This document shows, in pieces, positions 47,720 through 55,641 of a stretch of DNA of 64,000 nt. The DNA comes from Elainella saxicola E1 (GTDB lineage: Bacteria > Cyanobacteriota > Cyanobacteriia > Elainellales > Elainellaceae): assembly GCA_002796835.1 (NCBI GenBank), contig LUGL01000040.1, forward strand, positions 37,432-101,431, read 5' to 3'. The position numbers and the translations under genes are program-made. The notes beneath the pieces were generated by a model. That model did no database searches. It was not told the DNA's origin and saw only the letters and a program-made list of their open reading frames with translations. Numbering within the stretch: position 1 is the stretch's first letter; the number at the start of each line of letters is the position of its first letter.

Positions 47720-48748
47720 ATGAAAGTACTGGTTACCGGGACAGAAGGATATTTGGGTTGCTTGTTTGCTCCTTTACTGTTGGAGCGTGGCCATGAAGTG
47801 ACAGCCGTTGATACAGGATTCTACAAAACAGGCTGGCTCTATAACGGTACCGAACTCACAGCCAAAACCCTCAACAAAGACATCCGTCACATTACTTTAG
47901 AAGATCTGCAGGGCATTGATGCGATCGTCCATATGGCTGAGCTGTCCAATGATCCAACTGGACAGTTATCTCCCACTATTACCTATGACATTAACCACAA
48001 AGGATCGGTTCGTCTAGCAGAACTCGCTAAGCAGGCTGGCGTACGTCGGTTTGTCTACATGTCCTCTTGTAGCGTCTACGGGGTTGCTTCTGACAGCGAT
48101 GTCACCGAAGAATCGCCCATTAATCCACAAACTGCCTATGCAGAATGTAAAGCGCTGGTTGAACGGGATGTGAAGCCTATGGCCGACGATAATTTCTCTC
48201 CCACATTCATGCGGAATGCCACTGCATTTGGTGCTTCCCCGCGCATGCGCTTTGACATTGTACTCAACAACTTATCTGGTTTGGCATGGACAACAAAAGA
48301 GATTAAGATGACCAGTGATGGTACTCCCTGGCGTCCTCTTGTCCATGCTTTAGACATTGCCAAAGCATTAATTTGTGTTTTGGAAGCACCTCGCGATATT
48401 GTTCATAATCAGGTGTTTAACGTTGGCGATACCTCAAACAATTACCGTGTGAAGGACATTGCTGAGATTGTCGCTGAAACTTTCCCTGGCTGTCAGTTGA
48501 GTTTTGGTAACCAAGGTGCAGATAACCGCAGCTATCGGGTTTCCTTTGAAAAGATCAACACTCAACTGCCTGGCTTTAAGTGTGAATGGGATGCCCGTCG
48601 TGGCGCTCAGCAACTCTACAACGTGTTCAAACAGATCGACATGACTCAAGATATGTTCGAATATCGTGGCTTCACAAGGCTGAAGCAGCTGGAATACTTG
48701 ATCCGTACCCAACAAATTGACAAAGATTTCTTCTGGAGCAAAGCATGA
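47720..48748 (+). CDS. NAD-dependent epimerase/dehydratase (extended SDR)
   Basis: A 342-residue extended SDR acting on nucleotide sugars. Motifs: VTGTEGYLGCLFAPLLLERG (NAD loop TGxxGxxG), MAELSNDPTG, MSSCSVYG and YAECK in place of YxxxK (Tyr and Lys both present). It does not have the N-terminal pattern of RfbG-type CDP-glucose 4,6-dehydratases. Likely an epimerase, dehydratase or reductase for the CDP-sugar made by RfbF. GAGAACG precedes ATG 47720. The stop overlaps the start of the RfbC gene (ATGA). Confidence 0.9.
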   Translation: MKVLVTGTEGYLGCLFAPLLLERGHEVTAVDTGFYKTGWLYNGTELTAKTLNKDIRHITLEDLQGIDAIVHMAELSNDPTGQLSPTITYDINHKGSVRLAELAKQAGVRRFVYMSSCSVYGVASDSDVTEESPINPQTAYAECKALVERDVKPMADDNFSPTFMRNATAFGASPRMRFDIVLNNLSGLAWTTKEIKMTSDGTPWRPLVHALDIAKALICVLEAPRDIVHNQVFNVGDTSNNYRVKDIAEIVAETFPGCQLSFGNQGADNRSYRVSFEKINTQLPGFKCEWDARRGAQQLYNVFKQIDMTQDMFEYRGFTRLKQLEYLIRTQQIDKDFFWSKA

Positions 48749-49296
48749 TTTTTACCGAAACGAAATTGCAAGGTGCATTCATTATCGATTTGGAACTCAG
48801 AGAAGATAATCGAGGTGCTTTTGCCCGCACCTTCTGTATGAAGGAATTTGAAGCGCATGGTTTAAAGCCAACTGTGGCTCAATGCAATCTTTCCTACAAT
48901 TACAAGGCAGGTACATTGCGGGGCATGCATTATCAAGTCCAGCCCGCTGCTGAAACTAAGCTGGTACGCTGCACCAAAGGCGCAATTTATGATGTCATTA
49001 TCGACATGCGTCCCGACTCCCCAACCTATATGCAACATATCGGGGTCGAGCTGACCGCAGACAACCACCGAGCACTGTATGTTCCAGAAATGTTTGCCCA
49101 TGGCTATCTGGCGCTGACTGATGGCGCAGAAGTCGTTTATCAGGTAGGTGAGTTTTATACTCCGGGCTATGAACGTGGTCTCCGTTATGACGATCCAGCC
49201 TTTGGCATCGAATGGCCCATGCCTGTCACCGTCATCTCCGACAAAGATGCGGCTTGGCCTGCATTTGAGGCAACTCCAGTTGCAGCAGGCAAATAA
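48745..49296 (+). CDS. rfbC: RfbC-type sugar 3,5-epimerase
   Basis: A 183-residue cupin enzyme of the dTDP-4-dehydrorhamnose 3,5-epimerase family, which epimerises 4-keto-6-deoxy nucleotide sugars. Seen: LREDNRGAFARTFC, LSYNYKAGTLRGMHYQ with the catalytic His, RCTKGAIYDVIIDMRPDSPT, YVPEMFAHGYLAL and the Tyr-containing VVYQVGEFYTP. Its start overlaps the previous gene by four bases, indicating translational coupling. In this cluster the substrate is probably CDP-linked, unlike the dTDP sugar of the rhamnose pathway, and no rmlABD is nearby. Confidence 0.93.
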   Translation: MIFTETKLQGAFIIDLELREDNRGAFARTFCMKEFEAHGLKPTVAQCNLSYNYKAGTLRGMHYQVQPAAETKLVRCTKGAIYDVIIDMRPDSPTYMQHIGVELTADNHRALYVPEMFAHGYLALTDGAEVVYQVGEFYTPGYERGLRYDDPAFGIEWPMPVTVISDKDAAWPAFEATPVAAGK

Positions 49297-49408
49297 CAAT
49301 TCGGGAGGATCCTTCAGTCGAGGAGGTTTCTCCTGTTTTTGTGTGATCGATCAACCAACCAGCTATCCATCGCCATCCTTTTCGCATTCATTAATGTAGG
49401 AGTTTTTC

Positions 49409-50770
49409 ATGTTCATTGTTGATACAGCGCTTAAAGCTCGTGCTGAAGCTGGCAATCCAGTTCGGGTTGGCATGATTGGGGCCGGTTTCATGGCGCGTGG
49501 AATTGCAAACCAAATCGCCAATTCGGTTCCTGGCATGGAACTTGTGGCAATCTTCAACCGTAAGATTGAGCGAGCAAAGCAAGCTTACAACGAAGCGGGT
49601 ATCGAAGATTTGCGTGAAGTTAAAACTGTTGAAGCATTGGAAGAGTCAATTCGTCAAGGCAAATATGCCATTACTGATGATGCAATGCTCCTGTGTCGCG
49701 CAGAAGGAATTGATGCGCTGATTGACGTCACTGGTTCGATCGAATTTTCTTCCCATCTCTTGCTAGAAGCATTTGCTCATAAAAAGCATGTGATCTTGAT
49801 GAACGCCGAGCTCGATGGAACCCTCGGCCCCATTCTCAAAGTCTATGCTGATAAAGCAGGCGTCATTTTATCGGCCTGCGATGGCGACCAACCCGGTGTA
49901 GAAGTTAACCTCTACCGCTTCGTACAAAGCATTGGCTTAACTCCATTGCTGTGCGGCAATATCAAGGGTTTACAAGATCCCTACCGCAACCCCACAACCC
50001 AGGAAGGCTTTGCCAAGCAGTGGGGACAAAATGTTTACATGGTGACCAGCTTTGCAGACGGCACCAAAATCTCCTTCGAGCAAGCGATCGTTGCCAATGC
50101 CACCGGCATGACGATCGCCAAACGAGGCATGTTAGGTTATGACTTTAGACTGCATGCAGAGGAGCTGACGCAGCAATTCAACCTCAACTACACAGGGCAT
50201 GTTGACGATCTCACCCCCATGTATGACATAGACCAGCTTAAGGAACTGGGCGGTATCGTTGATTACGTCGTGGGAGTTAAACCTGGACCGGGTGTGTTCG
50301 TCTTCGGCACCCATGACGATCCAAAGCAGAAGCACTATCTCAATCTGTACAAGCTGGGTGAAGGTCCGCTCTATAGCTTCTATACTCCCTATCACCTCTG
50401 CCATTTTGAGGTGCCGCTTTCGGTGGCTCGCGTTGTCCTATTTAATGATGTCGTTTTGGCCCCTCTGGGTGGCCCCCGCGTCGATGTCGTTACCACAGCC
50501 AAGATTGACCTCAAGGCGGGCGAAACCATTGACGAAATTGGTGGCTACATGACCTACGGGCAATGCGAAACAGCAGCTATTACCCGTGCTGAACGCCTGC
50601 TGCCGATGGGGCTTGCAGAAGGTTGCAAACTCAAGCGCGATGTTCCTCGCGATCAGGTACTCACCTACGATGATGTGGAACTGCCAGAGGGCCGCCTTTG
50701 CGATAAACTGCGGGCTGAGCAAGATGCCTACTTTGCCAATGAAACGATCGCTCAACTGGCAGCGGTGTAA
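49409..50770 (+). CDS. NAD(P)-dependent oxidoreductase with C-terminal SAF domain
   Basis: A 453-residue protein with an N-terminal Rossmann domain resembling homoserine dehydrogenase (VGMIGAGFMARGIANQIAN) and a C-terminal SAF-type domain (VTTAKIDLKAGETIDEIGGYMTYGQ, CKLKRDVPRDQVLTYDDVELPEG). SAF domains are found in antifreeze-like/sialate synthase and altronate dehydratase proteins; together with the dehydrogenase fold they occur in sugar clusters of bacteria. The substrate is unknown. AGGAG lies 6 nt before ATG 49409. It is the last gene of the cluster; a strong terminator follows. Confidence 0.88.
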   Translation: MFIVDTALKARAEAGNPVRVGMIGAGFMARGIANQIANSVPGMELVAIFNRKIERAKQAYNEAGIEDLREVKTVEALEESIRQGKYAITDDAMLLCRAEGIDALIDVTGSIEFSSHLLLEAFAHKKHVILMNAELDGTLGPILKVYADKAGVILSACDGDQPGVEVNLYRFVQSIGLTPLLCGNIKGLQDPYRNPTTQEGFAKQWGQNVYMVTSFADGTKISFEQAIVANATGMTIAKRGMLGYDFRLHAEELTQQFNLNYTGHVDDLTPMYDIDQLKELGGIVDYVVGVKPGPGVFVFGTHDDPKQKHYLNLYKLGEGPLYSFYTPYHLCHFEVPLSVARVVLFNDVVLAPLGGPRVDVVTTAKIDLKAGETIDEIGGYMTYGQCETAAITRAERLLPMGLAEGCKLKRDVPRDQVLTYDDVELPEGRLCDKLRAEQDAYFANETIAQLAAV

Positions 50771-50824
50771 CTTCGGCTAGTCCGTTTTAATTGAAAGAAT
50801 CCTGACATTTTTGCCTGTTTGCGT

Positions 50825-50873
50825 GAAGGTGTTGTTGAGGTTGGTTAGATCTCAGCAGCACCTTCGTTTTTCT
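50825..50873 (+). terminator. Rho-independent terminator of the sugar cluster
   Basis: A 15-bp stem (GAAGGTGTTGTTGAG with CTCAGCAGCACCTTC, two G-T pairs) and a 10-nt loop, followed by GTTTTTCT, 55 bp after the last stop codon. Confidence 0.9.
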
Positions 50874-51002
50874 GACAGGTAAATCGTTTGTATAGCCAAT
50901 GCCAACGGCTTTAATCATTTCTACAGAAGATTTGGGTATGCTCAAATCAGGGCTATTTTTGGCAAAAAGTCTCTCAGCCAGGTTATTCAGGATAAGCCGC
51001 TT

Positions 51003-51690
51003 ATGACTGAACACTCTGCTCCACTCCAACCAACCGATCAGGCAGGTCACCCAAACCTAGAACAACCCGATCGATCAGCAGTCGTCACCTTGAATCTTCC
51101 TAGCGATCTCGCGTTAGCTATTGAAGAGCAACGCCAACAATCTGGTCAGCCTACGATTGAAGTGATCGTGAACTTATTACGATCGGCCTTGAAATTGCCA
51201 GATACCCCACGCGGGTCGGCTCAAACAGCTTGTGAAATGGCAAAGACCTCTACCCCAGAAGGGTTGGAAGCGATTTTAGAGCGTCTTGCCCAAGTAGAAG
51301 CCTTGATACCACGATTGGAAACACTTGAGGGAAAGTCGATCGCCTTCTGAGTCCCCCCTCCCACTATTCTCAGAAGGCACCCTCGGCGGGAAACACCGTC
51401 CAAAACAATCAACCCAACCCACCAGAAATTTCCTTTAAAGGGCATGATCAAGAAGCTCGCACTGGTTCTGCCTTAGCAGCCCTATGGCTGAAAGTGAATC
51501 AAGATGATCAACCTCCGGCATCTATCCCATCTACACGGATGCCATTGCATCACTATCCACAATGAAATTTGGCATTAGGTGTTAGCTTGAACGCTGCTTG
51601 GCAGCAATTTTGTAGCCAATATGAGGGGCCCAGGCCAGCCTTGAGTTCCAGGACCCCAGTTGCTGCACTGTCAATTCTTAGACAGCAGAA
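51003..51690 (+). pseudogene. Frameshifted hypothetical gene
   Basis: The first frame (51003-51350, 115 residues) begins MTEHSAPLQPTDQ and has a short ribbon-helix-helix-like segment (VVTLNLPSDLALAIEEQRQQ) and ends in a helix. Coding character then continues in another frame from about 51335 (VDRLLSPPSHYSQKAPS...) to a TGA at 51563-51565 and, in the same frame, beyond it (LALGVSLNAAWQQFCSQYEG) into the 3' end of the transpeptidase gene. One frameshift plus one in-frame stop thus divide an original protein of about 240 residues. Only the first 115 residues can be made now. Function unknown. Confidence 0.6.
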
Positions 51691-52221
51691 TCAATTTTGG
51701 ACCACAACAGTAGTACCGGTACTTGCCCAATCAAATAACCAAGCAGCATCTTGAATGGGCACATTGATGCAGCCGCTACTCACAGGCGTACCGAAGTTAT
51801 TATGCCAATAGGCTCCATGAATGGCATAGCTTCCAGAAAAATACATGGTGTAAGGGACATCCGGGATATCGTAGTTGTCACCCTGCATGCGAGCAGTACG
51901 ATACTTAGCCTGAATTTCATAGACCCCTGTCGGGGTTGCTTCGTCCGCACGTCCTGTCGAGACAGAACTTGAGAAAATTGGTGTATCCCCTTCCCATGCC
52001 GTTAGCCGTTGCTCAGAAAGATCAATTTGAATCCATTGCTGGCTAGAGTTTTCCAAATCACTAATAGAAGACTGAATCCATTCACTATCTTGAGCATAAG
52101 CCGGTCGGACCTCAAGTATCTGAGCCGATCCCCACAGTAATCCAGCTATCATCATCATGGTGATTCGACCAGCTTGGTTCATCAAAAACTTAGCAGAACC
52201 AGATTTATCGACAAACATCAT
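51691..52221 (-). CDS. L,D-transpeptidase (YkuD domain)
   Basis: A 176-residue exported enzyme. A basic N-terminus and hydrophobic stretch (ITMMMIAGLLWGSAQ) form a signal peptide or anchor; the YkuD domain follows: WIQIDLSEQRLTAWEGD, TPTGVYEIQAKY, and the active-site block with HGAYWH and SSGCINV (catalytic Cys, His). Such enzymes make 3-3 peptidoglycan cross-links or attach proteins. AGGAG precedes two adjacent ATGs (52221, 52218); a GTG at 52233 is less likely. The gene is intact although both sides look decayed. Confidence 0.93.
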   Translation of the reverse strand: MMFVDKSGSAKFLMNQAGRITMMMIAGLLWGSAQILEVRPAYAQDSEWIQSSISDLENSSQQWIQIDLSEQRLTAWEGDTPIFSSSVSTGRADEATPTGVYEIQAKYRTARMQGDNYDIPDVPYTMYFSGSYAIHGAYWHNNFGTPVSSGCINVPIQDAAWLFDWASTGTTVVVQN

Positions 52222-52233
52222 TAACTCCTGCAC

Positions 52234-52838
52234 AATTGCCGCACTAACTTAGACCTCCATTTAGAGATCGAGAGGATCTAGATTTTTATAATTTTATTTA
52301 TTGAAATGAAAAATGGCATACCGAGATGACCAATTTCAGCAGTAATTTTTTGCTCAAGACAACAGTAGGCCCAGAAGGCAGGCTAATGGGGCGCTCTACA
52401 AAACTGACTCTGGTCGAACAACTTTGTGTATTCCAAGAAGACCACGCATTGCTCCAACGCCTATGACTTCTGCAAATATAACTGCCCTCACCTTGACACC
52501 CATTGATCATATTTGCAAGCCCTTTCGCTCGATTCAACCCAATCTGCTGCCCCATGGCAATCCTTATCTACTTCGGCATTAGAGCAACTGCGATCGGTCT
52601 TGCCAGCTACCAATTGGGATGAACCAGAGACATCTTTAGATCTGAACAACATTGTGGGGATGATGATGCAGAAGCCGATCAAAACCTGGAGAAACCGCTC
52701 TGCTAGGCGATTAGTAAGGTGATCCCCAGGATCATCCTCTAAAACAAAGTCATCGGGCAACTTTTCCCATCTGACCTGAAAAGGAACAGCGCTGATGGTC
52801 ATCGGTCTTCCTCTCGTCAGGCTTGTGAATTTGCAACG
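52234..52838. pseudogene. Decayed region with coding remnants
   Basis: No intact gene. On the plus strand a 46-codon frame from ATG 52326 (MTNFSSNFLLKTTVGPEGRL) ends in a TGA overlapping an ATG at 52463 that opens a 39-codon frame, and a third frame covers 52513-52722. On the minus strand a frame from 52802 begins TISAVPFQVRWEKLPDDFVL, which resembles the N-terminus of one Uma2 subgroup but loses similarity after DDPGD. I read this as mixed debris of at least one gene; the assignment to Uma2 is tentative. Confidence 0.35.
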
Positions 52839-53372
52839 TCACTTCGTGGCGACAACATTCAAACTAATCAATGTGTCTAATAGTCTGAGCGTACTGCAAT
52901 CTTGGAATAGCCCAAATTCTGCTACAGGTTCATAGCCTTGGAAACCGACCTCTGAAAGATACATGGCTAAGATGTCAACATCAAATCCAACTTTGTGAAC
53001 ATCAAATTGATTCGTTTGTCCGCCAAACATAATCCGCATAATGTGATGCCGATCGAGCGGCAGTAAGTTGGGATGTAAATAGAGCCAGCAAAGAGTCCTG
53101 AGATCGGGAACGCTAATATAGAGCTTTCCACCGGGCTGAAGCACGCGATACCACTCAGTCAGTGTTTTGACCAATTCATCATTTAATTGATAGTAAAAAT
53201 GCTCTAGAACATGGCTTGCGTAAATTGCAGCGATTGAATTATCTGCAAACTGCTCCAAATTTGCAGCATCACAGACAAAATCTACTTCTGGTCGTGCCTC
53301 TACGTCGAGGATTTTCCAGTCGGGATGAGGTTCTTTTCCGCCAATATGCAACTTAATCAACTCAGTCTCCAT
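52839..53372 (-). CDS. Class I SAM-dependent methyltransferase-like protein
   Basis: A 177-residue protein of a small methyltransferase type common in cyanobacteria: IKLHIGGKEPHPDWKILD, then YASHVLEHFYY and WYRVLQPGGKLYISVPDL. The classical GxGxG loop is reduced, as is usual in this type. Its substrate is unknown. It lies 40 bp downstream of the fourth glycosyltransferase on the same strand and so may modify sugars or proteins handled by that cluster; this is inference from position. Confidence 0.88.
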   Translation of the reverse strand: METELIKLHIGGKEPHPDWKILDVEARPEVDFVCDAANLEQFADNSIAAIYASHVLEHFYYQLNDELVKTLTEWYRVLQPGGKLYISVPDLRTLCWLYLHPNLLPLDRHHIMRIMFGGQTNQFDVHKVGFDVDILAMYLSEVGFQGYEPVAEFGLFQDCSTLRLLDTLISLNVVATK

Positions 53373-53412
53373 TTCAGTTCTCCTGTCAATTTTTCGCCTC
53401 TTAATATACTCT

Positions 53413-55641
53413 CTAGCCGCGGCTTTTGTTGTTTATCAAGTGTTCCCACATTTGCATATAAGCTTTTTCCAGTTGTCGGGTAAATTGCTTGGCATTCCAT
53501 AGAGGTGCAGTTTGGCGAGATTGCTGTAGCTGCCAGGTGATCTCTTGCCTCAGGATCGGATTGCTCCCCAAGCGAATTCCCCATTCCACATATTCCTGAT
53601 CAGTCCAGGCAATTCCTTTTGTTATTCCAGCATTGATCATCATCGTGTAGCTATTACGTGCCGCAAACTGCTCGCCAACTCGCGTCACCAACGAGATCCC
53701 CATCCACAGCGCTTCCATCGTCGTCGTTGCACCATTGTAGGGAAAGGTATCGAGGACAATATCGGCAATGCTGAGGTTTGCCCGGTGCGTTTCTTCGTTG
53801 GGACTGTTTGCTAAGAACCGCAATCGGTCGATCGAAACTCCTTCTTCTTGAGCTAACTGGCAAAACAGGTTTTGCTTAGCGGCTTCACTGCCCAATCCCT
53901 TAATGAGAAAGTAGCTATTGGGCACGGATCGAATAATTTTTAATTGCTGTCGAATGTTGTCAGGGTTGCGCTTCTGTCCAGTTTGAGAACTGAAATAGAC
54001 GATCGCATCATTTGGAATATTCAGCGAATCCCGCTTTAAAGTCGGAACGCCCACTTCAAACCCATCCACTGCCAAATAAGTTTGGGGTAAGCGCCAAACT
54101 CTCTCAGTATAGTAATCCTGAGCATGATCCGGCAAGACATAGGGATCGGCAATGAAGTAATCGATGGTGGGAATTCCAGATGCATCTAAGCCCAGCCAGG
54201 TCACTTGAATTGGAGCAGGCTTCAACGCCATTACATTGCAGGTGACATCCATCGTCAAGCTGTCTAGATCAACCAGAATATCAATACCATCTGCTTGAAT
54301 AGTGCGGGCAATCTCAAACGCATCTGCACCACAGAGCCGATGTTGAGTGGCATTCTCTGCGAACCAGCGTTGGCCAAAGGCAGTTAGCTCTTCTTCTAAA
54401 ACAAAATAGGCATAGATCTCAAACCGATCGCGATCGAAGTGCTCAAAAATCCAGCGTGATAGCCAGCCGACCGAATGCCGACGAAAGCAATGACAGAGAT
54501 AGCCGATACGGAGCTTAGATCGATCGGCAAACTGCCCAGCTTCGTCAAATTTGCAATCTTTGATATATGATTTAGTGAACGCTTTAACATTTTTAGTATA
54601 GGAACTAGCTATTTTATTTTGTAGCGATCGCGCTTGTTGGGGATAATCAGAAAAATACGGATAAAGAAACATCGGACTGCACAGGATCAACGGACTAAGT
54701 AGCGTGTTTGTGGGAACTTCCGTCTCTGCTAACCAAGTTTCGAGCAGTTCAGTTAACTGATGCAATGCAGCCTCAGCAGCAGTCCAGCGTCCAGCCATGA
54801 GTAAGTTAGCCCGCACAAGCAGCGCCGCACTCAAGATTTTTTCTGGTAACTGTTCAAATAACTGAAATTGCCGTTCCGCTAGCTCTAAACCTTTTTCGTA
54901 CTGGCCGCTATCTTGATAGAAGCGACTCAAAGTTCCTAAGGTGTGAGCGTGCTCCGGATTGAGTTGGAGACAAAGTTCACTATATTGACAGGCCTCAGCA
55001 TAGTCTCCTTTGAGCGCTAAGCGTTGACCGATCGTCAAAAATCGATCGATCCAGGTTTCGAGATCTGAGAGATAAGGCAAGCAGACTACAGCAAACTCTA
55101 ACGAAACGGGATGGTCTGGTATCCTCTCCAACATTTGCTCCAAAATCATCAGCAATCGATCGATCGGCACATTGTCCTGCTGCTGGAGTTGAGAAATTAG
55201 CCCATATTCATCTAAATCTTCAATCTGAAATGCTCGGATTTCCAGATCTAATTCCAAAAGACGTAGTAAATTATTGAGATTGGTTGGGTTAATTTGATGG
55301 ATATGTTGGTGGATCGTCCAGGCTTGCCAAAATTGCTGGCGATCGGTTTGAGTTTGAGCGGCAGTCTGTAGCGCTGTCAGCAGTTCTGCTGTCCATTGTG
55401 CCTCTGTTTCTGAATCTGGCGCAAGTTCTGTAAAAGGCAGCATCCAGGTGAACTGAGCTTCTTCTTCCTGTTTCTGCAATAAGTACATTAAACCGAGATG
55501 CCAGTAGCCTGTTCTAAAATCAGGCTGTATTGCTAGGATTTGCTCATACAAACTCGCTGCGGCTTCGTAATCACCGATCGCAGTCAATTGCTCAGCTTCT
55601 TGGCACAACGCATCTAGATTCGCATTAGATTCAGCAGCCAT
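53413..55641 (-). CDS. TPR + GT41 glycosyltransferase (SPINDLY/OGT-like), copy 4
   Basis: A 742-residue protein. The N-terminal half has TPR units (LYEQILAIQPDFRTGYWHLG, LNPEHAHTLGTLSRFYQDSG); the C-terminal half (about 380-735) is a GT41 O-GlcNAc-transferase-like domain. Seen: GYLCHCFRRHSVGWLSRW with the His equivalent to OGT H498, LKPAPIQVTWLGLDASG, SSQTGQKRNPDN with the Lys equivalent to K842, and PYNGATTTMEALWMG. The tail LWNAKQFTRQLEKAYMQMWE matches OGT closely. ATG 55641 overlaps the end of copy 3 by 11 bp. It is the most divergent in the acceptor-side TPR part. Donor sugar and acceptor are unknown. Confidence 0.93.
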   Translation of the reverse strand: MAAESNANLDALCQEAEQLTAIGDYEAAASLYEQILAIQPDFRTGYWHLGLMYLLQKQEEEAQFTWMLPFTELAPDSETEAQWTAELLTALQTAAQTQTDRQQFWQAWTIHQHIHQINPTNLNNLLRLLELDLEIRAFQIEDLDEYGLISQLQQQDNVPIDRLLMILEQMLERIPDHPVSLEFAVVCLPYLSDLETWIDRFLTIGQRLALKGDYAEACQYSELCLQLNPEHAHTLGTLSRFYQDSGQYEKGLELAERQFQLFEQLPEKILSAALLVRANLLMAGRWTAAEAALHQLTELLETWLAETEVPTNTLLSPLILCSPMFLYPYFSDYPQQARSLQNKIASSYTKNVKAFTKSYIKDCKFDEAGQFADRSKLRIGYLCHCFRRHSVGWLSRWIFEHFDRDRFEIYAYFVLEEELTAFGQRWFAENATQHRLCGADAFEIARTIQADGIDILVDLDSLTMDVTCNVMALKPAPIQVTWLGLDASGIPTIDYFIADPYVLPDHAQDYYTERVWRLPQTYLAVDGFEVGVPTLKRDSLNIPNDAIVYFSSQTGQKRNPDNIRQQLKIIRSVPNSYFLIKGLGSEAAKQNLFCQLAQEEGVSIDRLRFLANSPNEETHRANLSIADIVLDTFPYNGATTTMEALWMGISLVTRVGEQFAARNSYTMMINAGITKGIAWTDQEYVEWGIRLGSNPILRQEITWQLQQSRQTAPLWNAKQFTRQLEKAYMQMWEHLINNKSRG

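Noticed and set aside
45236-50892. Shared 13-bp word AGGTAAATCGTTT at about 45236 and 50878
   Set aside because: Flanks the sugar cluster, but the match is short, without target-site or inverted-repeat features; chance cannot be excluded.
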